Shown: piece after piece, positions 9,162 to 21,100 of the stretch | Layout of the letters: each line of letters opens with the position of its first letter | How positions within the stretch are numbered: the stretch's first letter is position 1 | Origin: Stipa capillata | Taxonomy: Eukaryota; Streptophyta; Magnoliopsida; Poales; Poaceae | Length of the DNA stretch: 64,000 nt | Reading direction: 5' to 3' | Assembly (NCBI GenBank): GCA_019208055.1 | Contig: JAGXJF010002470.1 | Span: 49,839 to 113,838 of the forward strand | The notes under the pieces: generated by a model | What the model was told of the DNA's origin: nothing | Seen by the model: the letters and a program-made list of their open reading frames with translations, nothing else | The model's database searches: none | Position numbers and translations under genes: made by a program

Positions 9162-12100
9162 TCAGCGTTTCACAATCTTCTCAACGGTCGTCTTGGTCTT
9201 CTTGGTCTTCCTTGTATACTTTAGCCCCACGTCGTGACTCTTTCTTTTGAAGGGACGGCCTGTCTTAGGTAACGTAGTTCTGCTCCTTCTCGTGGTGTAT
9301 TTTTTGCCATCGTCTTCTTCCGCTGGGTCGCCGAATTGGTCAAAGTCTTCCTCGTCAGCGACTCCATCCATTCCGACGATGCTCCTTTTGCCTCTCCTCA
9401 TGAGAACACGGCTCGGCCTTGTCGGGTCGGTTATGTAGAAGCATTGGGCCACGTCCTTAGCTAATACCCACGGCTCATTCTGGGCGGTGATTCCTCGCAC
9501 ATTCCCAGTAGGCTTTGCTGAGGGTATAACCATTGTAGTGAAATAACGGTCTTCGATTACGATACTCTTCGCCCATCTGACACGGCACATGGGGATCTTG
9601 ACCTCTCCCGAGTAGTCAAGTACCCAGATCTCTTCGAGCCTGCCATAGTATCTATCCTTTACATTACCGGTCAAGGCCTCCATCGTCACCCCCGAGTTCT
9701 GGTAATCACTATCCTTGTCTTTGGCCTCCGTATAGAATGTGTATCCGTTGATATCATATGCTTGATAAGTCACGAGATTGCATATGGGGCCATGTGCCAA
9801 GGCGAAGATGATCTTTGCTCTGTCATCACTCGCTGGCAATGGCTTCTTCTGAATGCGCTCTTTGAACCAAGCCGCGAAGGAGGAGTTGTGCTCTCTCTTG
9901 ATTTGGTCATCGGTCCTCGGTTGCCCAAGGTCAGCGTACTTTTTTCTTAATGTTCTCTCGTGCTTCTCCGCCCAAGGGGTGACCACTTCTAGGTGCTGTA
10001 ACGCTACTGTGTGCGCTCTGTTGAAGTCGTCGCGTCGGTTCGGTGTATCAAAGTCCACATGCAAATCCCTCTTCCCAACCGAGTGACCTACTCCTTCGAG
10101 CCTGCCAACGTGCTTATTAACGGGCAGACCGATAGATTTTTCTACTTCCATGTAATCCGTGCAAAACGCGATGCACTCCTCCGTCAGAAAGCCCTGGACG
10201 ATGCTTCCATCTGGGCGGGCCCTGTTACGAACGAAACCCTTGATCGTCCCGTTCATCCTTTCGAACGGGAACATGTTATGCAAGTATACCGGTCCCAGGT
10301 CGATGATCTCCGGGACAACATGGACCAACAGATGTACCATAACGTCAAAGAATGCGGGCGGGAAGTAGATCTCAAGCTCACATAGTATGACAACGATCTC
10401 TTCCTGTAGCCTTGCGAGACGCTGCAAACTGATCGACTTTTGAGAGATGACATCGAAAAAATTACAGAGGTCAAGAAGTGTTTCGCGGACGTGCTTGTCC
10501 ATTATCCCTCTAAGTGCAACCAGAAGTATCTGTGTCATCATCATGTGACAGTCATGAGACTTCATCCCGGACACCCTGCGTTTCTTCACGTCTAGATATC
10601 TGCGTATGCTCCCCGAGTACCCGGAACTAACTTTGATACCTTCGAGGCACTTGAAAACTTGATCGAGCTCCTTCGGATCTAGAGTGAAGCAAGCGGGGGG
10701 ACATGAATCATCGAATTTTGAAACATTCTTGCACGTAACTGTCTCCTCCTGGTCAGCGTGCAGCTCATCCCTTATGTTGAGGTCTTTCAAGTCTTGCCTT
10801 GCCTTCGGCCCATCTTTTGTCTTTTCCGGCATGTCGAACAGGGTACCAAGCAAACTCTCACAGACATTCTTCGTGATATGCATGACATCAAGACAATGAG
10901 GTGTATCGAGGACTGGCCAGTAAGGCAAGCCCCAAAAAATAGACTTCCTTTTCCATACTTTTAACAGCGGCTCAGGGGCCTTCCGCTTCTTTCCCGGCTT
11001 AGGGCACTCTTTCCAATTGTTCAACAGCCGACAGATTTCTTCTCTGCTCCTCTTACGTGGCTTTAAGCTAGCCTCAGTTGTACCGTCGAACAGATCTGGA
11101 CGACTTCTCCACTCGTCATCCTTGTGAAGCCACCTTCGATGCCCCATGAACACGGTTTTTTGAGAGCCGCCCGCGGGTTTTAGCTGGAGATAAGTTGTAT
11201 CATCCATACACTTAACACATCCGAAGTGTCCGTGGCACACCTGGCTGGAGACATATCCGTAACCGAGGTAGTCTTGCACCGTCGTGATCAACGCAGCTCT
11301 CATAGGGAAATGGTTTCGTTCGTTGGCGTCCCAAGTGGGGACCCCTTCATCAGCCCATAATGTGTCTAGCTCCTCCTTCAATAGCTCCAGATACAGGTTA
11401 ATATCGTTCCCCGGTTGTGTCGGCCCTTGAATTAGCATAACCATGTGTACATACTTCCGCTTCATGCAGCGCCAAGGGGGGAGGTTATAGAACCATACAA
11501 ACACGGGCCAGGTGCTGTGTGTGCTGCTCTAGTTGCCAAAAGGATTGAGTCCGTCCGTACTCAAACCCAACCTGATATTCCTTGCTTCTCCTCCGAATTC
11601 GGGGTATTCACAGTCAAGTGCTTTCCACTGGCAACCATCTGCAGGGTGCCTCAGCACGCCATCGTCTTTACCCGCCATCTTCCTATCTTTGTGCCAACGC
11701 ATGAGCTTTGCTTCCTTCTTGTTTGCGTATAGACGCTGCAAACGGGGAATGAGCGGAAAGTACCATACAACCTTCTGAGGAGTTTTCTTTCCCCGCTTGT
11801 ATCGGGGTTCCCCGCACTCTGGACACTCTGTTAGGTCCTCCTGCTCGTTCCGATAAACGATGCAGTCATTGACGCACGCGTGGTATCTGATGTGCGGCAA
11901 ATCAAGAGGGCACACGACCTTCTTGGCCTCATCGATACTACTAGGCAACACGTTCCCCTCGGGAAAAACTTTATGTAGAAACTCCAATGTCGCATCGAGA
12001 CTTGCGTCCGTGCTCTTGTATTTTGCCTTGATGTCTAAAAGTTTGAGCGTGACGTTGAGGCGGGTGTGCTGGGGATCGCAACCATCATACAATGGAGTTT

Positions 12101-12584
12101 TTGAGTCTTTCTCCAGTTTCGCAAACTTGGCAGCCTCTCTAAGAGCAGCTCTTTCGTTAGTCGTCGTTTTCACAATCAACTCTTGAACATGAGGGTCCTG
12201 CACCATTGCGGTCAGCGTGTCCTGGGTGTCCGCCGCTTCGGCATCTTCATCATGTCCGACATCGTCGTCATGTCCGGCCTCTTCATCATGTCCGGGCGCC
12301 TCTTGGTGCTCCATCCCTTCATCTTCCGGGTATTCGTTTCCCGCTTCTTCATCTGTCGCCCCTTCGACGTCGGCAACATCCTCATCCTCCTCACCGTGAC
12401 TTGTCCACCATGTATAACCATCCATGAAACCCCGTCGGAGCAAGTGCGCCTTCACAGAGCCAGAACGGGGCGTGAACATATGCATGTTTTTGCAATCACG
12501 ACACGGACAACATATCTCCTTGCCACCCCTTCGCTCCATATCTTCCACGGTGAACTTTAAGAACCCATTCATACTTCGATCCAT
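9162..12584 (-). pseudogene. TNP2-like CACTA transposase with one premature stop
   Basis: The frame runs 1140 codons from ATG at 12584 (MDRSMNGFLKF), just after a good acceptor (CTTAAATCTTATAG), to the TGA at 9162. It is interrupted once, by TAG at 11531-11529 (codon 352). Domains in order: N-terminal Transpos_assoc-type region (CCPCRDCKN, residues about 5-75), acidic linker (80-150), zinc-like CPECGEPRYK, Transposase_21 core (DGLNPF near 345, QGPTQPGNDIN near 390, LDVMHITKNV near 565), DUF4218-like region (FFDVMVHLLVH), DUF4216-like region (VTYQAYDINGYTFYT) and a Lys-rich tail that could be a nuclear signal. TNP2 proteins cut and join element ends. The stop falls in FGN-stop-SSTHSTWPVFVW, where relatives usually have Gln, so one C-to-T change explains it. 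Confidence 0.9.
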
Positions 12585-12646
12585 GATATCGTTCGATCGA
12601 TCCCTATAAGATTTAAGAAAAAGGATTAAAATCAACAAGGTCATAG

Positions 12647-12826
12647 AAAATTTCGGCATGACCTTTGCTAAAAATGACACAAATCGAGTGTGCCAGAAAT
12701 TTGACAAAACGTTGACGAATCAACATTTTGTCAAAACATTGGCAACTCATATATATATTCCCTGAAAAAAACACATGGAGCAACTATAATGAGTTGTTGC
12801 CTCGGCTCGATGACCGGTATCACAAG
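12647..12826 (-). promoter_or_regulatory. Upstream segment shared with the TNPA-like gene (copy 2)
   Basis: Similar to 6376-6564, including ATTTCGGCATGACCTTTGCT, the GACGAATCAACATTTTG block and TTGCCTCGGCTCGATG. It ends about 60 bp before the TNP2 ATG and spans the predicted 5'-leader intron region. A TATATA tract lies upstream (about 12990). Confidence 0.6.
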
Positions 12827-13325
12827 CAATAACAAAGTCGATGGCCGAACACAAATTTTCATCATCTCACATGCATGTCCACAACAATATACATTCCATT
12901 TCATTCAAATAGACAACGATGCCCCCAAAGTTAATTCTCACCTAGGGACGAAGAGAGGACCGAGACGTCGATCGAGCTAGTGAGACCGGCTATATATGTA
13001 TGGTGGTGGTGGTGGTGGAAGGAGAGGAGATAAGAATGGAGCGGGAGAAAGAGGATTTGGGGGAGAGCTAGCTAAGCATCAATGGAGGAGAGAGAGAGAG
13101 TTAATTTAATTCATGGGAGAGGGTGGAGGGAGAGAGAGTAGATCTAGCTAGTTAATAATTAGGGCTTAATTATTAATTAGCTAGATCTACCTAGGGCTAA
13201 TTAGGTAGATAAAAAAATGTGCAAGGTGTTGGAGGAGAGAACAAGGGGAGAGGAGGAAGAAGGGAGAAGAAGTGGTGAGGAGGAAGAAGGAGAGAGGGGG
13301 GCTCTCACGTGTATGCACAGCTCAA
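12827..13325. other. Gene-free purine-rich stretch upstream of TNP2
   Basis: GA-rich on plus (GGAGAGAGAGAG and GAGGAAGAAGG runs at 13015-13135 and 13230-13300), so C/T-rich in the direction of TNP2 transcription. It includes a short GGT trinucleotide run (about 13002-13017) and the hairpin at 13139-13189. Probably promoter or 5' leader of TNP2; no gene seen. Confidence 0.5.
13139..13189. repeat. 24-bp inverted repeat (hairpin)
   Basis: The arms 13139-13162 and 13166-13189 are reverse complements with two mismatches and a 3-base loop (GGC). The arms start TAGATCTAGCTA. Located upstream of the TNP2 gene. Confidence 0.85.
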
Positions 13326-13960
13326 TTATTGGTCGTAATTACTAGTGGCGTGTGTGCTAGAGGGGCACGCCACTAGTAAGCCAGATACTAGTGGCGTGTG
13401 CTCCCGAGACCACGCCACTAGTAATTTCTCCCGAGCCACGGCTGGACCCCACTTACTAGTGGCGTGTGTACCAGAGAGCCACGCCACTAGTAATCCAAGT
13501 ACTAGTGGCGTGTTCTACTTCCTCCACGCCACTAGTAAGTTCTCCCGAGCCACGGCTGGGCCCCGCTTACTAGTGGTGTGTGGGCTGGTGCAGCACGCCA
13601 CTAGTAAGCCTGGTACTAGTGGCGTGCCGTGTCCAGACCACGCCACTAGTAAGTTCTCCCGGGCCACGGCTGGGCCCCACTTACTAGTGGCGTGTGGGCT
13701 GGTGGGGCACGCCACTAGTAAGCCTGGTACTAGTGGCGTGCGATGTCCAGGCCACGCCACTAGTAAGTTCTCCCGGGCCACGGCTGGGCCCCACTTACTA
13801 GTGGCGTGTGGGATAGAGGAGCACGCCACTAGTACTTTGTTATTAGTGGCGTTCGTCTCTGGTGGCACGCCACTGATAATCCGAGCAGATACCAGTGGCG
13901 TTGCTTTTTGGTAGAACGCCACTAATAAGCTTTCATCTATAAGGGGGTTCTGCACTAGTG
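13325..13960. repeat. CACTA-1 right subterminal repeats with 114-bp tandem units
   Basis: ACTAGTGGCGTG and CACGCCACTAGTA pairs recur throughout. Larger units are marked by GCCACGGCTGG at 13435, 13549, 13663 and 13777, an exact 114-bp period. Because 114 is a multiple of three, a 190-codon plus-strand frame with 38-residue repeats and a similar minus frame stay open; I regard these as by-products. The end of the array is the CTGCACTAGTG terminus. Confidence 0.9.
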
Positions 13961-13963
13961 TCC
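13961..13963. repeat. Target-site duplication TCC, right copy
   Basis: TCC follows the TAGTG end of CACTA-1 and matches 1312-1314. Confidence 0.9.
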
Positions 13964-14906
13964 CCTTGTCAGACACCATGCTTACACTGAAATTGTTTGC
14001 TCAGCACGCCGTTGACAAGGATGTGAGTTGTTCCCGTAGATATTAACTGCTGAACCCAAGAGATCCATTTCTTTGGAAAGCCTTTATGCTTCATGACTTG
14101 AAGAATTGCACTGTGCTCAATTGTGTCGAAAGCTTTCTCAAAATCAAGTTTAAGGACTGCTATCTCCTGCTTGGATTGGCAGCATTGATGCAGATACTCA
14201 AAGGCCCAGGCAAGGCAATCTTGAATTGTACAAGTTTTGAGGAAGCCATACTGGTTGCGATGAAGGCAAGGGAGAATGACTCTTTGAAGTTGATCAGCCA
14301 AAAGCTTAGATATGAACTTAGTGCAAATGTTAACTAGGGATATAGGCCTGTAGTCATTGATAGTCTCTGGGGTTGGCTCTTTGGGCACAAGAGTAATATA
14401 AGAGGTGTTTAGACATTGCATAGTAGTTTGTCCAGCATGGAAGTCCATACAGAGTCAAATGAAGTCACGCCGAAGAATGGTCCCACAGTGCTTCAAGAAA
14501 GACCCTGAGAAACCATCTGGTCCAGAAGATTTATCTACAGGCATTTTTGCAACCACTTCATCAATCTTTGTCTCTGTGAACACCTCTATAAGAGAATCCA
14601 AGTTAGGCACTGAAGAGAGTAACGAGGGGTGATCAAATTGCATAATAGGATTGGTCATGACCCCCATTCTGTCACGAAAACAGTTCCATAGTGCCACTGC
14701 TTTTGCGGGATGAGTAGTAAGCCAACTACCATCTGGGGTCTTGAGCGAAGCAATTTAGTTTTTGCGATGTCTCTCAGTTGCCATAGCATGGAAGTATTTA
14801 GTATTTTTCCTCTCCCAGAGTGACCCAACGGACTGTGCAACGTTGCTTCCAATATTGGTGCTGAGCTTTCAACAGAGAAGCAATGTGGTCCTTCAAAAAA
14901 GTGCAA
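13964..14906 (-). pseudogene. LINE-A reverse transcriptase, N-terminal half (broken)
   Basis: Minus-strand RT with the plant-LINE order of motifs: MPVDKSSGPDGFSGSF (about 14545), NTSYITLVPK, INDYRPISLVN, NQYGF, then motif A as LKLDFEKAFDTIEH. The last residues before CACTA-1 read GV-stop-QGD, where relatives have GVRQGD; a CGA-to-TGA change explains the stop. A frame change occurs near 14455. Together with 681-1314 it makes the RT core of one LINE copy. Confidence 0.85.
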
Positions 14907-15900
14907 AAATTAAGTTCTGGAATGCTGAGACGACGACGTTCTTCAAAACCATCCAAGAGTGTGAGAGCTTGCTTGCTTTTCTGGATCAACCAAGCAAGGT
15001 TAGAGATGTTCCTGCTCCAGTGTTTTAGCCCATTTCTGAGGCGCTTGAACTTTAGGGAGAGGACTGAACTAATCTGAGTTGATCGCACCGGCTGGTCCCA
15101 GCTATGATGAACACAGTCCAAAAACCCAGGAAGATCCAACCAAAAACTTTGAAAGCGGAACCGCGATGTTGAGGGAATGTGAGATTCAATTTGCACCACA
15201 CATGGAGCATGATCAGAAGTTATGCGATCCAGTGGGGTCACTATGTTGTGAGGGAAAATACTCAACCAATTCACGGTTGTAAAAAACCAATCCAATTGCT
15301 CTAGAAGGGGATCATCCTGCATGTTTGACCATGTGAAGGCTCTTCCTTTGATTGGAATCTCAACCAAGCCAAGATGACTTATGGTTTCTTTGAATAGCAT
15401 CATATTATGGAGGTTACCACTTGGTTTATTATGATTTTCAGCAAAATGAATGATGATGAAGTCTCCTAAAAGAATCCAATACTCTGCAGCCGGGATGGAA
15501 AGATTGTGAAGCCAATGTAAAAAATTGTCTCACTGCGGCCCATGACATGGTCCATAGATAGATACCATCGTCCAGGTGTGGAGGTCTTGTTGCAAAGTGA
15601 ACTTGAGCACAATCGCAGACCTAGTAATCTCAATATGCTGGCTAGTGAAGATCAAGTTATTCCAAAGAATTAGGAGGCCCCCACCTCCGAGGGAGAGAAA
15701 GCAAAGCTATCAAAACGGCAAGGATAGAAAGATTTCAAAAATACAGAGTCAATCTGAGAGCGCTTGGTTTCTTGGAGGCAGATAACTGATGCCTTGCTAG
15801 CTTCAATTTGAGCCCGGATCGCACGAAGTTTGTCTTGAGAATTCATACCTCTAACATTCCAACATAGCACATTCCAAGCACGCAATTTAGAGTTATCCAT
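14798..15900 (-). pseudogene. LINE-A endonuclease (EEP/AP-endonuclease type), broken
   Basis: ORF2 appears to start at ATG 15900 and shows the exonuclease-endonuclease-phosphatase motifs in order: WNVRG, CLQETKRS, then (another frame) SIYGPCHGP and LLGDF, KGRAFTWSN, and the terminal SDHAP. These domains nick target DNA in L1-type retrotransposition. In LLGDF the Asn usually following GDF is replaced by Ile. At least two frame changes (near 15670 and 15470) and a stop after the YGP motif disable it. It continues into the RT at 14906. Confidence 0.85.
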
Positions 15901-16114
15901 AAATGACCAGTAATGAAAAACAGATAGCTCCAATATGCATAAATATTGTCTAACATAACAACAAAACATATCATCCAAAACACTTAGGTGCACGATATAA
16001 ATGTTGCTATTCATCATGGGAATCATCAAGTTGCTGTTGTTCTTCAGCTAGTGTAACCAAAAGCTTGGCAGTAAGAAGTTTGCTAGCATCAATTTGCAGG
16101 TGCACTCCAATTTT

Positions 16115-16685
16115 CTAGATCATGGGGATCGTCAAGTGTGGCTCGAGGGGCTTAGCAGAATTTGAATCACCCATCAGCTTATTGTCTGGGATCATTGCGG
16201 TGGATGACTCAGAAGTCATGTTGGGGTTAAGCACTTCCTCCAGCATGAGTTTCTTCTTTGCTCCTAGCACTTGTTTTGTACGAGGAGTATCCTGTAAAGA
16301 GACATGCCAGTAGTTCTGATTATGGCGATTGCTTTGCGCAGGCCTGTCATGACTAGAGGTGTGTCTTGACGTGGGGTTCGGCAAGCGTGTGCTTTCCTAG
16401 CTAGAGTAGGTTGAACCTCTACAATCATGCAAGCTCTTGGCGGGGAGTTGAAGTGATCAGGGATGTCGATGCTATCTTGAGTCATAGTCAGCTGATGCTT
16501 TACATTTGGCTGAATTAGCATGTTGAGCAGCCAAGGTTCAACCACAAAGACCAGTGACATTTACCTTGCAGAGGAATAGGAAAACTAGAGGCAACACTTT
16601 TGCTTGGCCCAAAGGATAGGAACAACTGAGGCGTAAGATTACTAAGCATAGCACTCCAGGCGGCAGTGGCAGGCTGTTGAGCTAG
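16115..16685 (-). pseudogene. LINE-A ORF1, C-terminal remnant
   Basis: Minus-strand fragments encode a Ser/Thr/Asn-rich tail ending in a VLGAKKKLMLEE-like segment. The same tail (NVGAKKKLFVSDL) ends ORF1 of LINE-B at about 26550, which is why I assign it to ORF1. The frame is broken near 16390. No zinc knuckle is visible in this piece. The LINE-like sequence fades out at about 16685, so the 5' end of LINE-A is missing or unrecognisable. Confidence 0.55.
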
Positions 16686-17510
16686 AATTTGGCCAGAGAC
16701 TCGTCACTATGGCTATTTTGTCGTAGGGACTCATCGTCACCATAATTATGTGATTCCACTATTACAGCTTTTCATTGTGTTGTCTAGAGTCCAGTCAACA
16801 TAATAAGATTGCAATTAAGCCTTAGGGGCATCCCCACATAGCCTCTAACAGGAGTTTGCCGTTGCCAGAACTAGATCGTTACAGTCGCACTGGTGCACAT
16901 GAAGAGACAGGGGGAGTAAGATAAAAGAAGTTATGAAAAAGATGAGATGCAAAGAAAGTAAAAGGCTCCCACCAATAAAAGGGACCTTATTAATTTTCTA
17001 TCCAACAAGTGAATTTATTTGGCCACCTGAGTTTCCATCTCAACGTCTTGCAATATCCAACAGCCAATTGGATATGCGGTGCAAATGCAAGTTTAAGGAG
17101 TCTAGAAAGAAAAATTAGTTCATAGATTCAAGTGAAAAAAAATGAGCTTATTCTATATTTATTTATTTGTTCTTTTAGGAATTATAGATGTTATAAAATC
17201 TTTGTATACACCTCGTTAGAAAACACGATTGATTACTAGTTACACCTAAGTTAGACACTCAAATGCTCTTGTATCTCATAATAAGATACACCTCAACTAG
17301 ATACACATACACTCTAGAACCATTTATTGAGATATTTAAGTATGATACTAAATTAGATAGTTACGTACGTGCACACATATATACACATATATAGGCCATG
17401 ATAGTAATTATATCTTTGTTATTGTGCTTTGTTGATGTAGACTATAGAATACCACGTTGAGGAAGTTGAGGCCCATTTGGCAGGATAGCAAATAGGACCA
17501 CACTCATTTG
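16686..17510. other. Gene-free AT-rich stretch
   Basis: No ORF with a recognisable domain, no clear terminal inverted repeat and no LTR end. Short TATATACACATATATA and ACACATACAC runs occur at about 17300-17400. I cannot assign it. Confidence 0.4.
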
Positions 17511-18116
17511 TGTAACATCCTGATTTTTAGGCTTGCAAAAACTCTCGTCTAAAATGAGGACCGAAAAATTTCATGGATTTTTTTAATTAACTAAAGCTTA
17601 ATTTGAATTTTCCTAAGTCTTTTAAATTTAATCTGATTAATGTAAACCTTAATATTTTTTAAAATATTTTATTTGGCTTATGCATATTTAAAACATGCAT
17701 CCTAGATCTTTTTACATAATTTATTGGAGTCACTTTACTATTTATTTGAGCCCTATTTGGATTTTGTGTGTTTCTATAAAGGAAAAGACTTTTCCCTTTT
17801 TCTTTCAATTCACTGGGCTGAAGCCTATAGAACCTAGGGGTAGTTGTGATTGTGGATCTGCTGCTTTTCTAGGTTTCAGATGATGAATATGATGCCATAG
17901 ATTGTGTTGTTGGAGTTGAATTTTAGGTTGCATGAATTCAATGTTCAAGTAGTATATTGGGAGTTTCGAGTTTGAGTTCGGAGGCTCTGACTTTCATTTC
18001 CGGAGGCTTTGAGTTTAGGTTCTGGACTCGACTTCAGTGAACATTCGGTGGATTCCCGGACCGCACGTGTGAAGTCTGAAGTTTCGAGCTTGAAGTTGGA
18101 GGCTCTGACAATCATT
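17511..18116 (+). mobile_element. LTR-like sequence, left part (interrupted)
   Basis: Begins TGTAACATCCTGATTTTT, a start typical of long grass gypsy LTRs. It has no gene. The tail carries GGAGGCTCTGA/GAGTTTAGGTTC repeats that resume after the solo LTR at 22010, showing both sides were one sequence. The outer target duplication could not be found, so extent and family are uncertain. Confidence 0.45.
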
Positions 18117-21100
18117 TGTCACGGACCCGGAATAGCATATGATTAGGGGAACGCGAAGTCGCCAAGGACCGAAGGACTCGCCAACCCGGTGGCACGGTAC
18201 CTGCGCCGTACGCACCAAGGTAGAGCGATCCGGCACCCGCCACGTGCGAGCCGGCCGGAAGCGACCACTCTTCCCAAAACCACATACGATTCCGTAATCC
18301 GGTGAAGAGTCAGAGTCGTTCCCGAATCCTACCACGACAAGCAAGGTCGGAGGAGCCCGGCGATTCTACCCACACCCTAACCTAGCTCGGAAGCTAGTGG
18401 GTCGCTCGAAAGCCCGGTAGAACGCCCACACCCTGCCTGGCCGGCACTGCATCTCAGCCAGCGGGTCACTCAACCAACACCTGCTCGACTTAGTAGAAAA
18501 TGGTACGGCCTCGATCCTTCACGGCATACCCATACACTTCATATCATTCACGCATTGTGCAGGGGCAGCCTGGATTAACAACTCGGATATCATCACAAAG
18601 CTCTACAATACGATATTACTTAATAACAGTCCACGATGGGACAACATATTACATCAGTCGGTTATCACCGGAAACATATCCGAGTATGGAGAAACTTAAC
18701 AACAGCGGAAGCAAAATAAGTGAGTCCCACAGCGGCGCAGTGACCGCTGAACAAAACACCAACTATCCCATTGTTCGAACACTATCGAGGAAACCAAGTT
18801 TAAGCATCGTCAAAGTAATCTTCGACCACCGGCTCACCTGCAAGCTCCAGGGATAACCTGGGTGAGTACGAATGTACTCGCAAGACTTATCCGTGCTTGA
18901 TTAAATGTCCTACTCATACTAGTACAACCACTATTAAACCTGAATGCTTCTCAGAGTAACAATATACAAATTAAGAATATAACATTAATAAGGTGAAGTA
19001 AGGAATGACTAAGTAACAAACTAATTCAGGGTGCAACCTATCACTACTATTTCCCCTCGAGATCATATCAGACAATCCAAATCCATTATCCAGTTCATAA
19101 TTGACTCCCCATCCTGATCATAATCCAATAGGAAAAATCCAATTCAAAGTCAATTCCAATTACCAAATTTTCAGCCATCAAGATAACTCAAGTTTCTTAA
19201 ATCCCATTAATCCATGGGAAACCCATTATCATTTAATCTCTCGAAGCGTTACCGGAAGATACGACCACCTGCGCACATATTGGGTGCATAATCATTTGGG
19301 GGTAGCGAGCCCCCAAAAGCAGGGAGGCCTACCCCAACTATGCCGCAGGGAAGATCTCCGCCTAACGTTCACGTGTTACAGGGACAATGACACTCTGGCG
19401 TATGGTTGATGTGGCGACAAAAACCTTCACACATCCCTGGGTCGCCGTCTCGACTGCTATTAACATCAACCGTACCCGTTGTGCACGCCCTCGGCACTCA
19501 CAACTCACTTTATTAATTTAAGTTGTTTAGGGTACGAGGTCGATTTATAACCATAACAGACCAGATCATGTCACAATCCCAATCCAACACTTCTGACGAA
19601 AGCATATTGCAAAACCCTAGCATGCTAGTCGTACGAACGATAATCATGATACATAACTTACAGCTCACAATTAAGTACAAGCAATTACACATACGACAAC
19701 AGTAATAAAAATGCAACAAGCTCTGCTTGCCTGATTCGGGTTGTTCCTGCTCTTGCGAGGGGTCGTAAGCCGGGTGGTCCTCCTCTTCAAGTTCTTTTAT
19801 AACAAATACGGGGAACCGGAAAGAAAACGATAAAAGCTAATGAGTTCAGCATGTATGCATGTAGGGATGATGCAATTTGCTTGAGGTGCATGGCTAAAGT
19901 AGCATAAAGATGTTTGAACCCTAGTATGCATGCATGTCAATTTTTAGTCGGGGGCAAGCTAGGGTTTGAACCTACCACTCGCCCCGGATGGCCTAGGTCT
20001 GCAATAGTTATCATGGGACAAGGTTCTGAAATGCGCAGCCAATACGTTGGGAATGGCTTGATTCGAAGCTACAATCGACGAGTCGGAACCCTAATGTACA
20101 TGCATGTAGTTTTAAGAAGTTCCCGGTGGGTTGGAGTGGCGTCGGTAGTGACGGGACGTGGTGAACATGTTTAATAAGTGTTTATAGGCGTAGCTAGTGA
20201 CATGCAATCTCAGCGGAGTTGAAATCATGCGAATCGGAGCTAGAATCGCGAACTAGGGTTTTATCCGGTTACGACTAGGGTTAAACATCTACCCTAGATA
20301 TTTCACTGTGCATGTGCCCAAAATGAACTTTTGATTCGTCCATAGTGTAGAGGATCTCCTAAGCTTTCCGAGCATATAAAAATTGTCGAATTTGGACATA
20401 TGGTTTAAAAGTTATGGAAGTTTGAAATTTTTGGATAAAATCTGCCTCCTAATATCCGAAACCCTAATTACTAAACGCACCCGAACCCTACCCCGCTCAA
20501 ATCCGAAACTTCTACGCGTACCCAACCCAGATCTACCCCGGATCTACAACACCTAACCCGCCCCCACTGACATGCGGGTCCTACCGAGTACTCGTGGCCC
20601 AATCAAAGGAGGCCACGCGGCCCTCTCTTTTTCTCTCACCCGACCCCTCCTTCTTCTCTCACTCCAGTACCCGACCGGAGAGGGAGGCGACGGCGGTGCC
20701 CTCGCCGGCGAGGTGGCCGATGGCGTTAGGGGCGGCGGCGGGCTCCGAAACTTGACGGGAAGAGGCGGCGGCTCACCCTCGAGTGAATGCGGCGGTGCGG
20801 GGAGGTTGGGGATGACCGGAGGGAAGGCGGCGACGAGGGGAACGGCGGCGGCCTCGGGAGCTTGTCGATGGGGTGGTCCGAGCTCGGTCCTGAGGAAAGG
20901 AAGAGGGTAGAGGTTAGAGAGGGAGATGGGGGAGCTCGGGGGGAGAAAATGGGAGGCGGCGGATGACCGGGGCGGTCTCGGGAGCTCGTCGGAGACTGCG
21001 GCCGGAGCTCGGGAAGAAGGACGGCGGCGCTAGGGCTTTGGCTCGGGTGGAGAAGGGGAAAAGAGGAGAGGAGGGCGGCTGTCGGAACAGGGAGGAAGGG

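Larger units (their letters stand above)
1315..13960 (-). mobile_element. CACTA-1, En/Spm-type DNA transposon (12.6 kb)
   Basis: The element starts with CACTAGTACAGG and ends with the inverted form, CTGCACTAGTG. It is flanked by the 3-bp duplication TCC. Removing it rejoins the LINE-A RT frame across the conserved QGDPLSP motif. Both ends carry dense direct and inverted copies of ACTAGTGGCGTG, the subterminal repeats that CACTA transposase proteins bind. Two genes lie on the minus strand: a TNP2-like transposase (right half) and a TNPA/Transposase_24-like gene with a C48 protease exon (left half). Both carry disabling changes, so the copy is probably not autonomous now, though its ends look intact. 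Confidence 0.95.

Noticed and set aside
13345..13979. 190-codon plus ORF and 154-codon minus ORF at the CACTA-1 right end
   Set aside because: Products of the 114-bp phase-preserving repeat; not conserved domain.
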